From assembly GCA_013141055.1 (NCBI GenBank), contig JABFRS010000001.1, positions 3,155,319 to 3,219,318 of the forward strand: a DNA stretch of 64,000 nt. Direction: 5' to 3'. Position 1 is the first letter of the stretch. Each line of letters begins with the position of its first letter. A program made the translations under genes and the position numbers. Shown here one piece after another: positions 24,301-31,950 of this stretch. Below the pieces are notes generated by a model. That model saw only the letters and a program-made list of their open reading frames with translations. It was not told the origin of the DNA and made no database searches. This stretch comes from Cyclobacteriaceae bacterium (GTDB lineage Bacteria > Bacteroidota > Bacteroidia > Cytophagales > Cyclobacteriaceae).

Positions 24301-26327
24301 ATTTCAATATTTTCAGCGAGAAGCAAAAGATCTCATTGATCACCGATCAGAAGGCTTCTACCATCGCACTGGAGTTTGAGAATCTGCAGCTAGCGAATTT
24401 CACACGTATTATTGCCGGCACTGTCCCTGCCAGCGGAATTTTGGATGGCAATTTTAAGGTGACAACCGTTCAGCAGGGAAATTTCAACTCAAAACTTTAT
24501 ATCCATGATCTTACTATCCTGGGTAAGCCCTGGGGTGAAGTAACGTTTACCGTGGATCATGTTAAGGATCGCTATAATCTAGAGATGCTTGTCAAAAGTG
24601 AGAAGACAAATTTCAGGACGACTGGTTATTACATTTCAAAGCCTACGGATTCTGAGTTTAATCTTGAAGCTAATTTCAGTCCGCTGGATTTGAAAACCGT
24701 AGAGCCATTTACGTTTGGTAAATTCCAGGATATGAAAGGTGATATCGTTGGAACTTTGACGATTACAGGAACAACCGCTAAGCCATCGATTCGTGGTGAT
24801 CTGAATTTCAAGGATGCATCCTTTATTGCAAAGGACCTTAACAGCGCATTCACACTGCAAAATGAAAAAATCTCTTTTCAGAGTTCCGGAATCTCTTTCA
24901 ACAACTTTACTATTAAAGATGAAAAAGGTCAGGAGGCGGTTATCAGAGGCTCCATTTTAACAAAAGAGTACAAAGACTTTGACTTCAATCTTCGCGTCAC
25001 TTCTGCGAATTTCCAGATTCTCAATACACCTGAAGATAACAGCAAACCATTTTATGGTGTGGCAAGAATCAATACTGATATTAAGCTGACGGGAAACGTT
25101 AATCAGCCGGTAGGAGTAATGAAGGCGTCTTTCAGCGATGATACCAACGTTACCTATGTGGTGCCGCAAAGTGAGAAGACGATCCTTGAGCAAAAGGATA
25201 TTATTCAATTTACGGATCGTGATGCAGTGAATGATCCATTTCTGGCTACTATTCATCTGGAAGACACAGTGCGGTCAGAAGAGATTATTAAAGGAATTGA
25301 TTTGACTGCAAATCTGGAGCTAAGGGGTAAGGAGACTCTCAATATTGTGATTGATCCGATTACGGGTGATAAATTATCGGTTCAGGGAAACTCAACGCTT
25401 ATTCTGACCAGGAGCCCAGCAGGTGATATGAGTTTGTCCGGAAGATATGAGGTGACAAAGGGTACATATAATTTCTCTTTCTATAAACTTGTTAAGAGAG
25501 AGTTTACTATAGAGAAAGGAGGTTCTATCAGCTGGAGCGGTGATCCATTAAAAGCTGATCTTGACATCAGGGCCAGCTATACTGTTGAGACTTCGCCAGT
25601 CGAGCTCATATCAAATCAGGTTTCAGGTACAGATGCCACCAGCTTTAAGCAGGTATTGCCTTTCCTGGTATATCTTAACATAAAAGGACAGATACTCACC
25701 CCGCAGATCAGTTTCTCTCTTGACATGCCGGACAATAAGAAGAATGCGTTTGGCGGTGCAATTTATTCCAAGCTCCAGGACATTAATACACGGGAATCAG
25801 ATCTTAACAAGCAGGTCTTTGCATTATTGATTCTAAAAAGATTCATTGCCGACAATCCACTTGAAAATTCTTCAAACACCGGCATCGCAAACACTACGCG
25901 CCAAAGTGTGAGTCGTATTCTTTCCGATCAGCTTAACCGCCTTGCAGAAAATGTAAAGGGAGTTCAGCTAAATCTTGATATAAAATCGTCTGAAGACTAC
26001 AATGCTGGTCAGGCTCAGGGACAAACAAAAGTTCAGCTTGGGGTTACCAAAAATCTTTTAAATGATCGCCTTGTGGTAAAACTATCCGGTAACGTGGATA
26101 TTGAAGGACAGAACACAAATGCCAAAGGAGACGCAACTGATTATATAGGGGATCTTGCCCTGGAATATAAGATTACAGAAGATGGACGTTTAAGGATAAC
26201 AGGATTCAGAAACAGTAATTATGATATGATCTCTGGTGAGCTTACAGAAACTGGCGCGGGACTAATATTTATCAAGGATTACAATACATTGAAAGAATTA
26301 TTTAAGCCGAATGCGAAGATCAAGTAA
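21360..26327 (+). CDS. tamB: TamB-family translocation/assembly or lipid-transport protein
   Basis: A 1655-aa AsmA-like bridge protein. A single N-terminal membrane helix (about residues 17-34) is followed by more than a thousand residues of repetitive beta-strand sequence rich in Asp, Asn, Ser and Leu (for example LDLNADLKGS, DLELNGDLDYK). The C-terminal TamB/DUF490 domain includes LELRGKETLNIVIDP, SLSGRYEVTKGTYNFSFY and LALEYKITEDGRLRITGF. Such proteins span the periplasm as a lipid-conducting groove or help insert outer-membrane proteins. The start is a GTG because an in-frame stop lies 15 bases upstream. tamL overlaps its end by 17 bases. Confidence 0.93.
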   Translation: MISAPVFRKIVKRILKIAAWTIASVFLLLVAVIIFIRIPAIQNQIVQRAISFLEGKIGTTVSLESITISFPKKIVLSKLYVQDQSLDTLLFASTLSVDVDMWGLMDKRIELNDVFLEGINANVRRNAKDSSFNFDYIPKAFASTDSTVSDTTTSVAWQFSIETLEINRASLSYQDPLSGDSIRFQIGTMEVDIDEFDLNTLSFDANSISLADSRILIHQSLKVSRVETVDSVSQSESSLNIDFEKIRLEKIDLHYVNSSSHENIALLLGVLDIESNEINLRNKVIDLDHIELKETSLIFQTQKSTEAQSVQSNLESSSSPLDIPWKLKLSELKLADNTIQYDVINLPVTNKYLDFNHLRLSFVNIKAEDIEFKNDNVKINLVSTSFRERSGFSIESFRTNLSLTDQQLDINDFLFQSGNSSISLRGNASFQSLASLSDHYDEAQVKFDVRPSTVSMKDLHFFLGSTLDSLPFRFPIGSKIDFNTNIKGSVKDLTVNQLQVRTLDSTWLSLHGNFKGLPEVKTTRMDVSLDRFYITGADAQIILPDTLLPDSIRLPEWIELKAKMKGTINAPQVASTLLTDLGRIDLDGKFDFNDTPVYDAHLKIKEFNIGKILRQDSTMGVVDLNADLKGSGVKMDELNAAIDLIVNKFQFNDYEYRDFKLKGSVNKYLFSGNASLKDKNLDLELNGDLDYKEKMYKLILVVANADFQALHLSKDPLKARATIDVNLVTSDFKVINGKIDIRKFAIFNGKKLYMVDSLLVASIDQKGTSNFTVRSDIVTGDFKGTFNLFSLPVVLRQHFNQYFSLQDEKIKPFKEPTNFQFDLVIKNTDLLTEIIFPELSSFTPGKISGYFNSETDSMRLEANLSKIKYSTTGLDTLELRVVSNKKNLKYRVRLKNITIDTIHVDDFQLIGRIEHDSIHTSLQILDSVAQKKYVLGGIIKSQGDKFRFHFMPYLVMLNYVYWDVPDDNYLDFGSGQIVANNFNIFSEKQKISLITDQKASTIALEFENLQLANFTRIIAGTVPASGILDGNFKVTTVQQGNFNSKLYIHDLTILGKPWGEVTFTVDHVKDRYNLEMLVKSEKTNFRTTGYYISKPTDSEFNLEANFSPLDLKTVEPFTFGKFQDMKGDIVGTLTITGTTAKPSIRGDLNFKDASFIAKDLNSAFTLQNEKISFQSSGISFNNFTIKDEKGQEAVIRGSILTKEYKDFDFNLRVTSANFQILNTPEDNSKPFYGVARINTDIKLTGNVNQPVGVMKASFSDDTNVTYVVPQSEKTILEQKDIIQFTDRDAVNDPFLATIHLEDTVRSEEIIKGIDLTANLELRGKETLNIVIDPITGDKLSVQGNSTLILTRSPAGDMSLSGRYEVTKGTYNFSFYKLVKREFTIEKGGSISWSGDPLKADLDIRASYTVETSPVELISNQVSGTDATSFKQVLPFLVYLNIKGQILTPQISFSLDMPDNKKNAFGGAIYSKLQDINTRESDLNKQVFALLILKRFIADNPLENSSNTGIANTTRQSVSRILSDQLNRLAENVKGVQLNLDIKSSEDYNAGQAQGQTKVQLGVTKNLLNDRLVVKLSGNVDIEGQNTNAKGDATDYIGDLALEYKITEDGRLRITGFRNSNYDMISGELTETGAGLIFIKDYNTLKELFKPNAKIK

Positions 26328-28719
26328 CATATCATTTGAGCAGTTAATCAGGTATACCTTAACCTTTTGTGTTGGGATAGCGGGACTATTGTTACTGGAA
26401 GGATGTAATGCGACCAAATTCTTAAAAGAAGGAGAGAGTTTCTATGCAGGTGCAGAAATTAAGATCATTCCGCAAGGTGATGTTCCGAATCAAAAGCGAA
26501 TTGTAACAAATCTTGAAACATTCATTACTCCTGAGCCCAACGCAAAAATTTTGGGTCAGCGAACTTCAGTGTGGTTCTATTATATCGCAGGAACTCCAAA
26601 GAAAAAAGGCTTGAGGTATTTTATAAAAAACAAGCTCGGATCTCCTCCTGTATTGATTAAGGATGCAACTCCAGTCAAAACGGCTACGCTTTTGGAAGGA
26701 AGATTGAACACAGATGGATATTTCCGCTCAACTGTTAGCAGCAAAGTCGAGACCAAAAAGAAAGAAAGTAAGGTGATCTATACGGTCATGCTTCAGCCAC
26801 CTTACAGACTTCGCAAAATCCGATATCTGGCATTCGACTCTACCAGCACTATTGGTAAAGCAATTAAGGAGCAGCAATTACTAAAGTCAAAACAACGCTA
26901 TAGGTTAGAGCGATTACAAGCCGAGCAACAGCGGATTGAAGATGTTGTAAAGGATCATGGATTGTTTTTCTTCGATAGCCGCTATCTTTTATTTGATGGA
27001 GATAGCACGGTAGGCAAGAAAAGTGTGGATGTAGATCTGATCTTTAAGAAGGGAATGCCGGACAAGTCAATCCGAAGGTATAGGGTTACCGAGATCAATG
27101 TTTATCCGAATTATACACTGGACAATGACACTCTGAAGACGACGGCGGATACAACGCGGGTTAATGGTTATAATTATATTGACAATCAACATAATTTCCG
27201 ACCTGAGATCATTACGAATGTTATTAATCTGAAACCGGATAGTTTGTATCGAAGTGTCAATGAAGAATATTCGCTGGTTCACTTAATGGGACTTCAGACT
27301 TTCAAGTATGTTAATATCAAGTTTGTCGAAAGCAAGAGAGATTCAGCTGCACTGACCGCTAATATTTATATGACACCGCTACTTAAGAAGTCAATTCGTG
27401 TTCAGGTGCAGGGTGTCTCCAAGTCCAATAACTTTGTGGGCCCGGGTTTTCAGTTCACATTTACAAACAGGAATATCTTCAAAGGCGCAGAGTTGTTCCA
27501 GTTTAAGCTTCATTCAGCATATGAGGTACAAATCAGTCGTCAGCAGGATACGCCTTTGAATTCATTTGAAGTAGGAGGGGAGGCAAGCTTGTCCGTACCG
27601 AGATTCATTACACCCATTCATGTTCGGTACGGATCACAGAAATATCTGCCTGCCACTCAATTTAAGGTAGGATATACTTTTCAGGAACGCCTTCAGTATT
27701 TCAGTTTAACAACATTTAATGTGGGCTATGGATACATCTGGCGTGAAACGGCCCTTAAGACTCATGAGCTATTCCCTGTAGATATCAGTTTTGTGGAATC
27801 AGGGAACAGGTCGGATGCTTTCAATGAGCTTCTTAAACAAAATCCTGTACTGGCTAATTCTTTTCAAAATCAGTTTATCCTTGGAACGAAATACTCATTC
27901 ACACTTAACACCCAGTTTACGGAGGATGTAGAAGAGAAATTCAGGCTCATTGCCAAAAAGAAAAGCAACTTCTATTTCAAAGGGACAATTGATGTTTCGG
28001 GAAATGCTCTTCATGCTTTGCAAAGAATGAGTGACTCCAAAGAGGATACTTTCAAGATCATTGGATCGCCATATTCTCAGTACTTAAAGGCAGATATAGA
28101 TTTTCGATATTATCTGGAAACAGGAAGAAGAAGCAGGATTGCCACAAGGCTTATCGTGGGTGCGGGTAATGCATATGGGAATTCTACTTCCATGCCGTAC
28201 ATCAAGCAGTTTTCTATTGGTGGATCCAACAGTATAAGGGCATTTCCCGCAAGATCGCTGGGACCCGGAACCTATAATGTTCGTACCGATCCAAACGTGA
28301 GTACAACTTTCATCGATCAGCGTGGTGACATGAAGCTGGAGGGAAATATTGAATACAGGTTCGGTGTTTTTAAAGCACTCAAAGGAGCATTGTTTGTCGA
28401 TGCGGGTAATATCTGGTTATGGAACAATGATCCTGATGTCACGCGCCCGGATGAGAATGGAGTGCCCATGACCTACAATCCAAGACCCGGTGCGAAGTTT
28501 GATAAGAATAAATTCCTCACTGAGATCGCAGTGGGAACAGGGTTTGGATTGAGATACGATTTCAGCTTCTTCGTATTAAGATTTGATCTTGCCTGGCCTT
28601 TGAGAAAACCCTTTCTGCCAGAAAACGAGCGATGGGTGATTGATAAAATAGACTTCGGAAGCAGTGATTGGAGAAGTCAAAACCTGATTTTGAACGTAGC
28701 AATTGGCTATCCGTTCTAA
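26311..28719 (+). CDS. tamL: TamL: lipidated BamA/TamA-family outer-membrane protein
   Basis: An 802-aa Omp85 protein. A signal with lipobox LLLEGC (Cys32) marks the lipoprotein form of TamA found in Bacteroidota. Periplasmic POTRA-like repeats occupy about 40-380 (YRLRKIRYLAFDS, YRVTEINVYPNYT), followed by a 16-strand barrel with the Omp85 signatures IGGSNSIRAFPARSLGPG and FVDAGNIWLW. The last strand ends in Phe (LILNVAIGYPF). It is the outer-membrane partner of TamB and overlaps it. Confidence 0.93.
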   Translation: MRRSSNISFEQLIRYTLTFCVGIAGLLLLEGCNATKFLKEGESFYAGAEIKIIPQGDVPNQKRIVTNLETFITPEPNAKILGQRTSVWFYYIAGTPKKKGLRYFIKNKLGSPPVLIKDATPVKTATLLEGRLNTDGYFRSTVSSKVETKKKESKVIYTVMLQPPYRLRKIRYLAFDSTSTIGKAIKEQQLLKSKQRYRLERLQAEQQRIEDVVKDHGLFFFDSRYLLFDGDSTVGKKSVDVDLIFKKGMPDKSIRRYRVTEINVYPNYTLDNDTLKTTADTTRVNGYNYIDNQHNFRPEIITNVINLKPDSLYRSVNEEYSLVHLMGLQTFKYVNIKFVESKRDSAALTANIYMTPLLKKSIRVQVQGVSKSNNFVGPGFQFTFTNRNIFKGAELFQFKLHSAYEVQISRQQDTPLNSFEVGGEASLSVPRFITPIHVRYGSQKYLPATQFKVGYTFQERLQYFSLTTFNVGYGYIWRETALKTHELFPVDISFVESGNRSDAFNELLKQNPVLANSFQNQFILGTKYSFTLNTQFTEDVEEKFRLIAKKKSNFYFKGTIDVSGNALHALQRMSDSKEDTFKIIGSPYSQYLKADIDFRYYLETGRRSRIATRLIVGAGNAYGNSTSMPYIKQFSIGGSNSIRAFPARSLGPGTYNVRTDPNVSTTFIDQRGDMKLEGNIEYRFGVFKALKGALFVDAGNIWLWNNDPDVTRPDENGVPMTYNPRPGAKFDKNKFLTEIAVGTGFGLRYDFSFFVLRFDLAWPLRKPFLPENERWVIDKIDFGSSDWRSQNLILNVAIGYPF

Positions 28720-28737
28720 CCGATACTTTATTAAGAG

Positions 28738-28905
28738 TTAATGAGCCCCAATTGATTTTGAATTTCTCCGAAGGGCGCTAAAGATTTTATCTGCCTTTTC
28801 ACGGGCATAGAACTTCAGCACCTCTGTTATCAGACCGGCGAGAGCTACTCCCTTAATAAGTGTTACCAATGTGATGCTAAGCATTTGTTCAGTAAGTGTT
28901 TTCAT
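28738..28905 (-). CDS. Candidate small protein (55 aa)
   Basis: A 56-codon frame from an ATG encodes an amphipathic helical peptide: MKTLTEQMLSITLV, then IKGVALAGLITEVLKFYA and REKADKIFSALRR. It is unrecognised. Composition is protein-like, with a hydrophobic centre and basic end, and it fills an otherwise empty 255-bp gap between tamL and the mlaD gene. It reads in the same direction as the Mla operon and starts 69 bases after the mlaD stop, so it could be its last gene. Confidence 0.4.
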   Translation of the reverse strand: MKTLTEQMLSITLVTLIKGVALAGLITEVLKFYAREKADKIFSALRRNSKSIGAH

Positions 28906-28974
28906 GTCGATGAAAGTTATTAGTGAATTTGAGATTAGACTTTACAAATTATCAAAAGGTTAATATTCGTTTGA

Positions 28975-29976
28975 TTATTTATTCTGTTCTTTTGCAAGTT
29001 TTTCCTTTTCTTTCTTAGCTTTTTTCTCCTGCTTTCTGAAGTAGCCTCTTGTGAGGAAATTGTGCTTCAGGGCTTCCATGTTTTCATCAAGCTTGAGAGA
29101 TGCCCTTTCGGAGTTTTTAATGATGTTCTGGAGTTTATGCGCTGAAGCAGTATCCGCCAGCAAAACACCGATGGCATTGTCCTTTTCATTCATTTTGGCT
29201 GTTATATTCTCCAGGCTCTTAGACATGGCAGAAGCATTTGTGCTTACTTTTTTAACATTTGCCAGAGTTTGTTTGAAGACAGCAGAAGATGCTGTGTCTG
29301 TTAACAATACAGGAAGCAGTCCCTTACCATGTTTCATTTCATAAGCAACACCAGATAATTCTGCTGAAGCCTTCGCTGCATTTTCGCCAGTGGTTTTGAA
29401 ATTAGTGACCATCTTCCTGATATCCTGAGCAAAGGCCCCATCGTTGAGTAATTCACCAATAACGCCTTCACCCTTGTTTATCTTGGCTGAGATTGCTTTA
29501 AGGTCCAGGGTAATGGATCGAGTGTTTTCTCCAACTTCTTTTGCAATGCTTACAAGTTCCTGCGTGTCAGCCGGAGAGACAGCATTAATCGTATCTGCAT
29601 CATGGATAATAGTAGGAGAGTTTCCTGGCTGGATGACAACGATCTTGTTTCCAATCAAACCATCTGAACCAATGGAAGCAGTGGCATTTTTTCTGATAAA
29701 TTCGTTTTGCTTTTCTTTAAGTGAAAGACTTACAACAACTTCTCCAACGGTTACAATTCTTACCGTTTTTACGGTTCCGATTTGGACACCGGAAAGCCAG
29801 ACCTTATCTCCTTCTTTAAGACCTTCAACATTCTTGAAGACGGCAGAAACAGTAAATGTTTTACTGAAGAAATTGCTTGCGCTTCCCACAAAGAAAACGG
29901 CAATCAAAAATAAGGCTGCTCCGCCGGCAACAAATGCTCCGAGTTTTACTCGATCTTTTACATCATTCTCTTCCAT
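28975..29976 (-). CDS. mlaD: MlaD-like MCE-domain lipid-transport protein
   Basis: A 333-aa protein with one N-terminal membrane helix (about 11-30), one MCE domain (about 37-115; FKNVEGLKEGDKVWLSGVQIGTVKTV) and a long helical C-terminal part with AKEVGENTRSITLDLKAIS and repeated Asn/Ala-rich helices. MCE proteins form hexameric rings that pass phospholipids between the membranes. The tail is very basic (KKAKKEKEKLAKEQNK). It lies four bases after the ATPase gene and is the last main gene of an mlaE-mlaF-mlaD operon. No separate MlaC or MlaB is seen. Confidence 0.92.
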   Translation of the reverse strand: MEENDVKDRVKLGAFVAGGAALFLIAVFFVGSASNFFSKTFTVSAVFKNVEGLKEGDKVWLSGVQIGTVKTVRIVTVGEVVVSLSLKEKQNEFIRKNATASIGSDGLIGNKIVVIQPGNSPTIIHDADTINAVSPADTQELVSIAKEVGENTRSITLDLKAISAKINKGEGVIGELLNDGAFAQDIRKMVTNFKTTGENAAKASAELSGVAYEMKHGKGLLPVLLTDTASSAVFKQTLANVKKVSTNASAMSKSLENITAKMNEKDNAIGVLLADTASAHKLQNIIKNSERASLKLDENMEALKHNFLTRGYFRKQEKKAKKEKEKLAKEQNK

Positions 29977-29980
29977 AATC

Positions 29981-30769
29981 TTAATATTTAAAAAAGGGTG
30001 CCAGGTCCGGGTCTTGTGAATTTTTCAGCTCTTCAAATTTTCCTTCCGCACGATTATGTCCCTTCACCAATGCAATAACCCTGTCGGAGGTTTGTCTGGC
30101 GCAACTGATATCGTGCGTGATGATAATGGAAGAGGTCTTATATTTTTCTCTTACGCTGAGAATGAGTTCATTAATCTCGGTAGAGGTAATGGGATCGAGG
30201 CCGGCTGTCGGTTCATCGTACAACATGATCTTTGGTTTTAAAATCAGAGTACGTGCAATGCCAATTCTCTTTTTCATTCCACCTGATAACTCAGCGGGTT
30301 TTTTATTGATTGAACTTTCCAATCCAACATCTTTTAGCGCAGTCATTACTTGTTCACTCAGTTTCTGTTTGTCGAAAAGATCCAGATTCCTTTTTAATGG
30401 AAACTCAAGATTTTCCCGAACTGTCATGGAATCATATAGAGCGCTGTTTTGAAAAGAAAATCCAACCTGCTGACGAAGTTCGTTCAGCTGTTCTGGAGTT
30501 AAGGTTGGAACATTATAGCCGAGCACTTCTATTTCGCCTGCGTCTGCGCGGATAAGTCCCACCATGCATTTTATCAAAACGGATTTTCCTGTACCGGACC
30601 TTCCAAGGATCACAAGGTTTTCACTTTGATGCAGATCCAGACTGATATCTTTTAGTACTTCCAGATCGCCGAATGACTTTTTTAGATTACGGATGCGGGT
30701 GACTATTTTACTTTTATCAACCGCTGTTGTTTCTCCGGCTTGTTTAATATCGTTTGACGACTCTTTCAT
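29981..30769 (-). CDS. mlaF: MlaF-like ABC transporter ATPase
   Basis: A 262-aa ABC ATPase: Walker A GRSGTGKS, signature LSGGMKKR, Walker B IMLYDEPTAGLD and switch His in IITHD. The best family fit is MlaF, which powers phospholipid transport through MlaE and an MCE ring. About 20 variable residues precede the domain. Its start overlaps the permease stop by one base (30769), so the genes are tightly coupled. Confidence 0.93.
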   Translation of the reverse strand: MKESSNDIKQAGETTAVDKSKIVTRIRNLKKSFGDLEVLKDISLDLHQSENLVILGRSGTGKSVLIKCMVGLIRADAGEIEVLGYNVPTLTPEQLNELRQQVGFSFQNSALYDSMTVRENLEFPLKRNLDLFDKQKLSEQVMTALKDVGLESSINKKPAELSGGMKKRIGIARTLILKPKIMLYDEPTAGLDPITSTEINELILSVREKYKTSSIIITHDISCARQTSDRVIALVKGHNRAEGKFEELKNSQDPDLAPFFKY

Positions 30770-31521
30770 TACCGGAAGAGATTTATGAATTGAAGCGTAA
30801 GCAGATCAATAATAAAAATGAATAGCATGGAAATCACCACTGCAGTGTTGGCTGCCTTTCCAACTCCGGTAGTTCCATTCTCTGAATGATAGCCAGCATA
30901 GCTGCTGACAAATCCAATCGCAAAACCAAAGAACAGGGCCTTTACCATGGAAGAGAAAATATCCAGATACATGATATGACTGGTGACCTCATTGAAGTAA
31001 AGTCTGAAGCCTGTGTTATTAATGAGATTTACTGTCAGAAAGGACCCCATCAATGCGATCATATCCGCAAAAATGACCAGGATGGGAAGCATCAAGGTTG
31101 TTGCAACTACACGACTGACGACCAGATAGGAGAAAGGTCGTGTACCGGAAACTTCCATTGCATCGATTTGCTCAGTCACTTTCATGCTGGCAAGCTCTGC
31201 GCCTATGTTTGATCCTAATTTTCCAGCGCAAATAAGTCCTGTGATGAGTGGTCCTAATGATCGTACTACCGCCTGTGAAACCAGGGAAGGCAGCCATGAT
31301 TCGGCGCCAAAAGATGAAAGGGAAGGTCTTGATTGTCTTGTGAATACGATTCCCGCAAGGAATGCTGTAAAGGCTACAAGAAAGAAGGAGCGGTTACCAA
31401 CAGCGTAGCATTGCCTCAGGATTTCGCGCCATTCGGACTTTGAGGTAAATATTTGTTTAACGATTTTCTGAAAGAACCTGAAAATGTCTTCACAGCCAAG
31501 CAGAAATTTTTTGAATTTCAT
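30769..31521 (-). CDS. mlaE: MlaE-like ABC permease
   Basis: A 250-aa MlaE/YrbE-family permease. After a charged N-terminal helix come about five membrane helices, with the family signature GAELASMKVTEQIDAMEVSG (about 107-126) and YAGYHSENGTTGVGKAANTAVV near the C-terminus. It is the first gene of the Mla operon, with mlaF and mlaD downstream. Together they form an inner-membrane lipid transporter. Confidence 0.93.
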   Translation of the reverse strand: MKFKKFLLGCEDIFRFFQKIVKQIFTSKSEWREILRQCYAVGNRSFFLVAFTAFLAGIVFTRQSRPSLSSFGAESWLPSLVSQAVVRSLGPLITGLICAGKLGSNIGAELASMKVTEQIDAMEVSGTRPFSYLVVSRVVATTLMLPILVIFADMIALMGSFLTVNLINNTGFRLYFNEVTSHIMYLDIFSSMVKALFFGFAIGFVSSYAGYHSENGTTGVGKAANTAVVISMLFIFIIDLLTLQFINLFR

Positions 31522-31594
31522 AGTTATTCGTCAGCGTCAGTATTCAATTAATAAATTCAAAGGTCAACGCCGGGAAAAACTGGCCTGCCTTCAA

Positions 31595-31810
31595 TTATTT
31601 ATATGAGTACGGATGGTTCTTAGCAAAGAAGTAAGGATTGTGATGCTTATTCATCTTAGGTAAATAGCTTTTTGGCTCATTGTACTTTCTAGGTGCAGCA
31701 GCTTCCTCATCCTCAAGACGTGGAAACATAACTTTTGCCAGAAAATAAGCTGATGAGATAAAAATCCCGAAGCCAATCATGAATGCAAGAAGAAACAGTA
31801 GTAAGTCCAT
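31595..31810 (-). CDS. Small single-helix membrane protein (71 aa)
   Basis: A 71-aa protein: one N-terminal helix (DLLLFLLAFMIGFGIFISSAYFLA), an acidic linker (RLEDEEAAAP), then a Pro/Tyr/Asn/His-rich cytoplasmic tail (NEPKSYLP, HHNPYFFAKNHPYSYK). I do not recognise a family. It has its own predicted sigma-54 promoter and palindrome upstream, so it is a single-gene stress-regulon candidate rather than part of the Mla operon, whose first gene lies 73 bases downstream. Confidence 0.7.
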   Translation of the reverse strand: MDLLLFLLAFMIGFGIFISSAYFLAKVMFPRLEDEEAAAPRKYNEPKSYLPKMNKHHNPYFFAKNHPYSYK

Positions 31811-31834
31811 AGCCTTGTAATTTCCTGATAAGGC

Positions 31835-31849
31835 TAAAATACTGTGCCA
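31835..31849 (-). promoter_or_regulatory. Sigma-54-like promoter of the 71-aa membrane protein
   Basis: Reading leftwards, TGGCACAGTATTTTA has a full TGGCAC and TTTA at -12. It is 38 bases before the start codon. Its GG is 69.5 bp from the palindrome centre, about one helical turn beyond the usual 60. Confidence 0.55.
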
Positions 31850-31909
31850 GATTTCCTTACTTGGGGAAACCCATTATTTCAAATCTCAGGTTTTTTTAAC
31901 CCCGGAAGT

Positions 31910-31925
31910 GAGGAAATATTTCTAC
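31910..31925 (-). promoter_or_regulatory. Palindromic operator upstream of the 71-aa membrane protein
   Basis: Reading leftwards, GTAGAAATATTTCCTC has a perfect GTAGAA half and a near TTCCCC half. It lies 99 bases before the start codon. Confidence 0.55.
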
Positions 31926-31950
31926 ACAAAAAAGAGGTTTTTGAGTTGGT

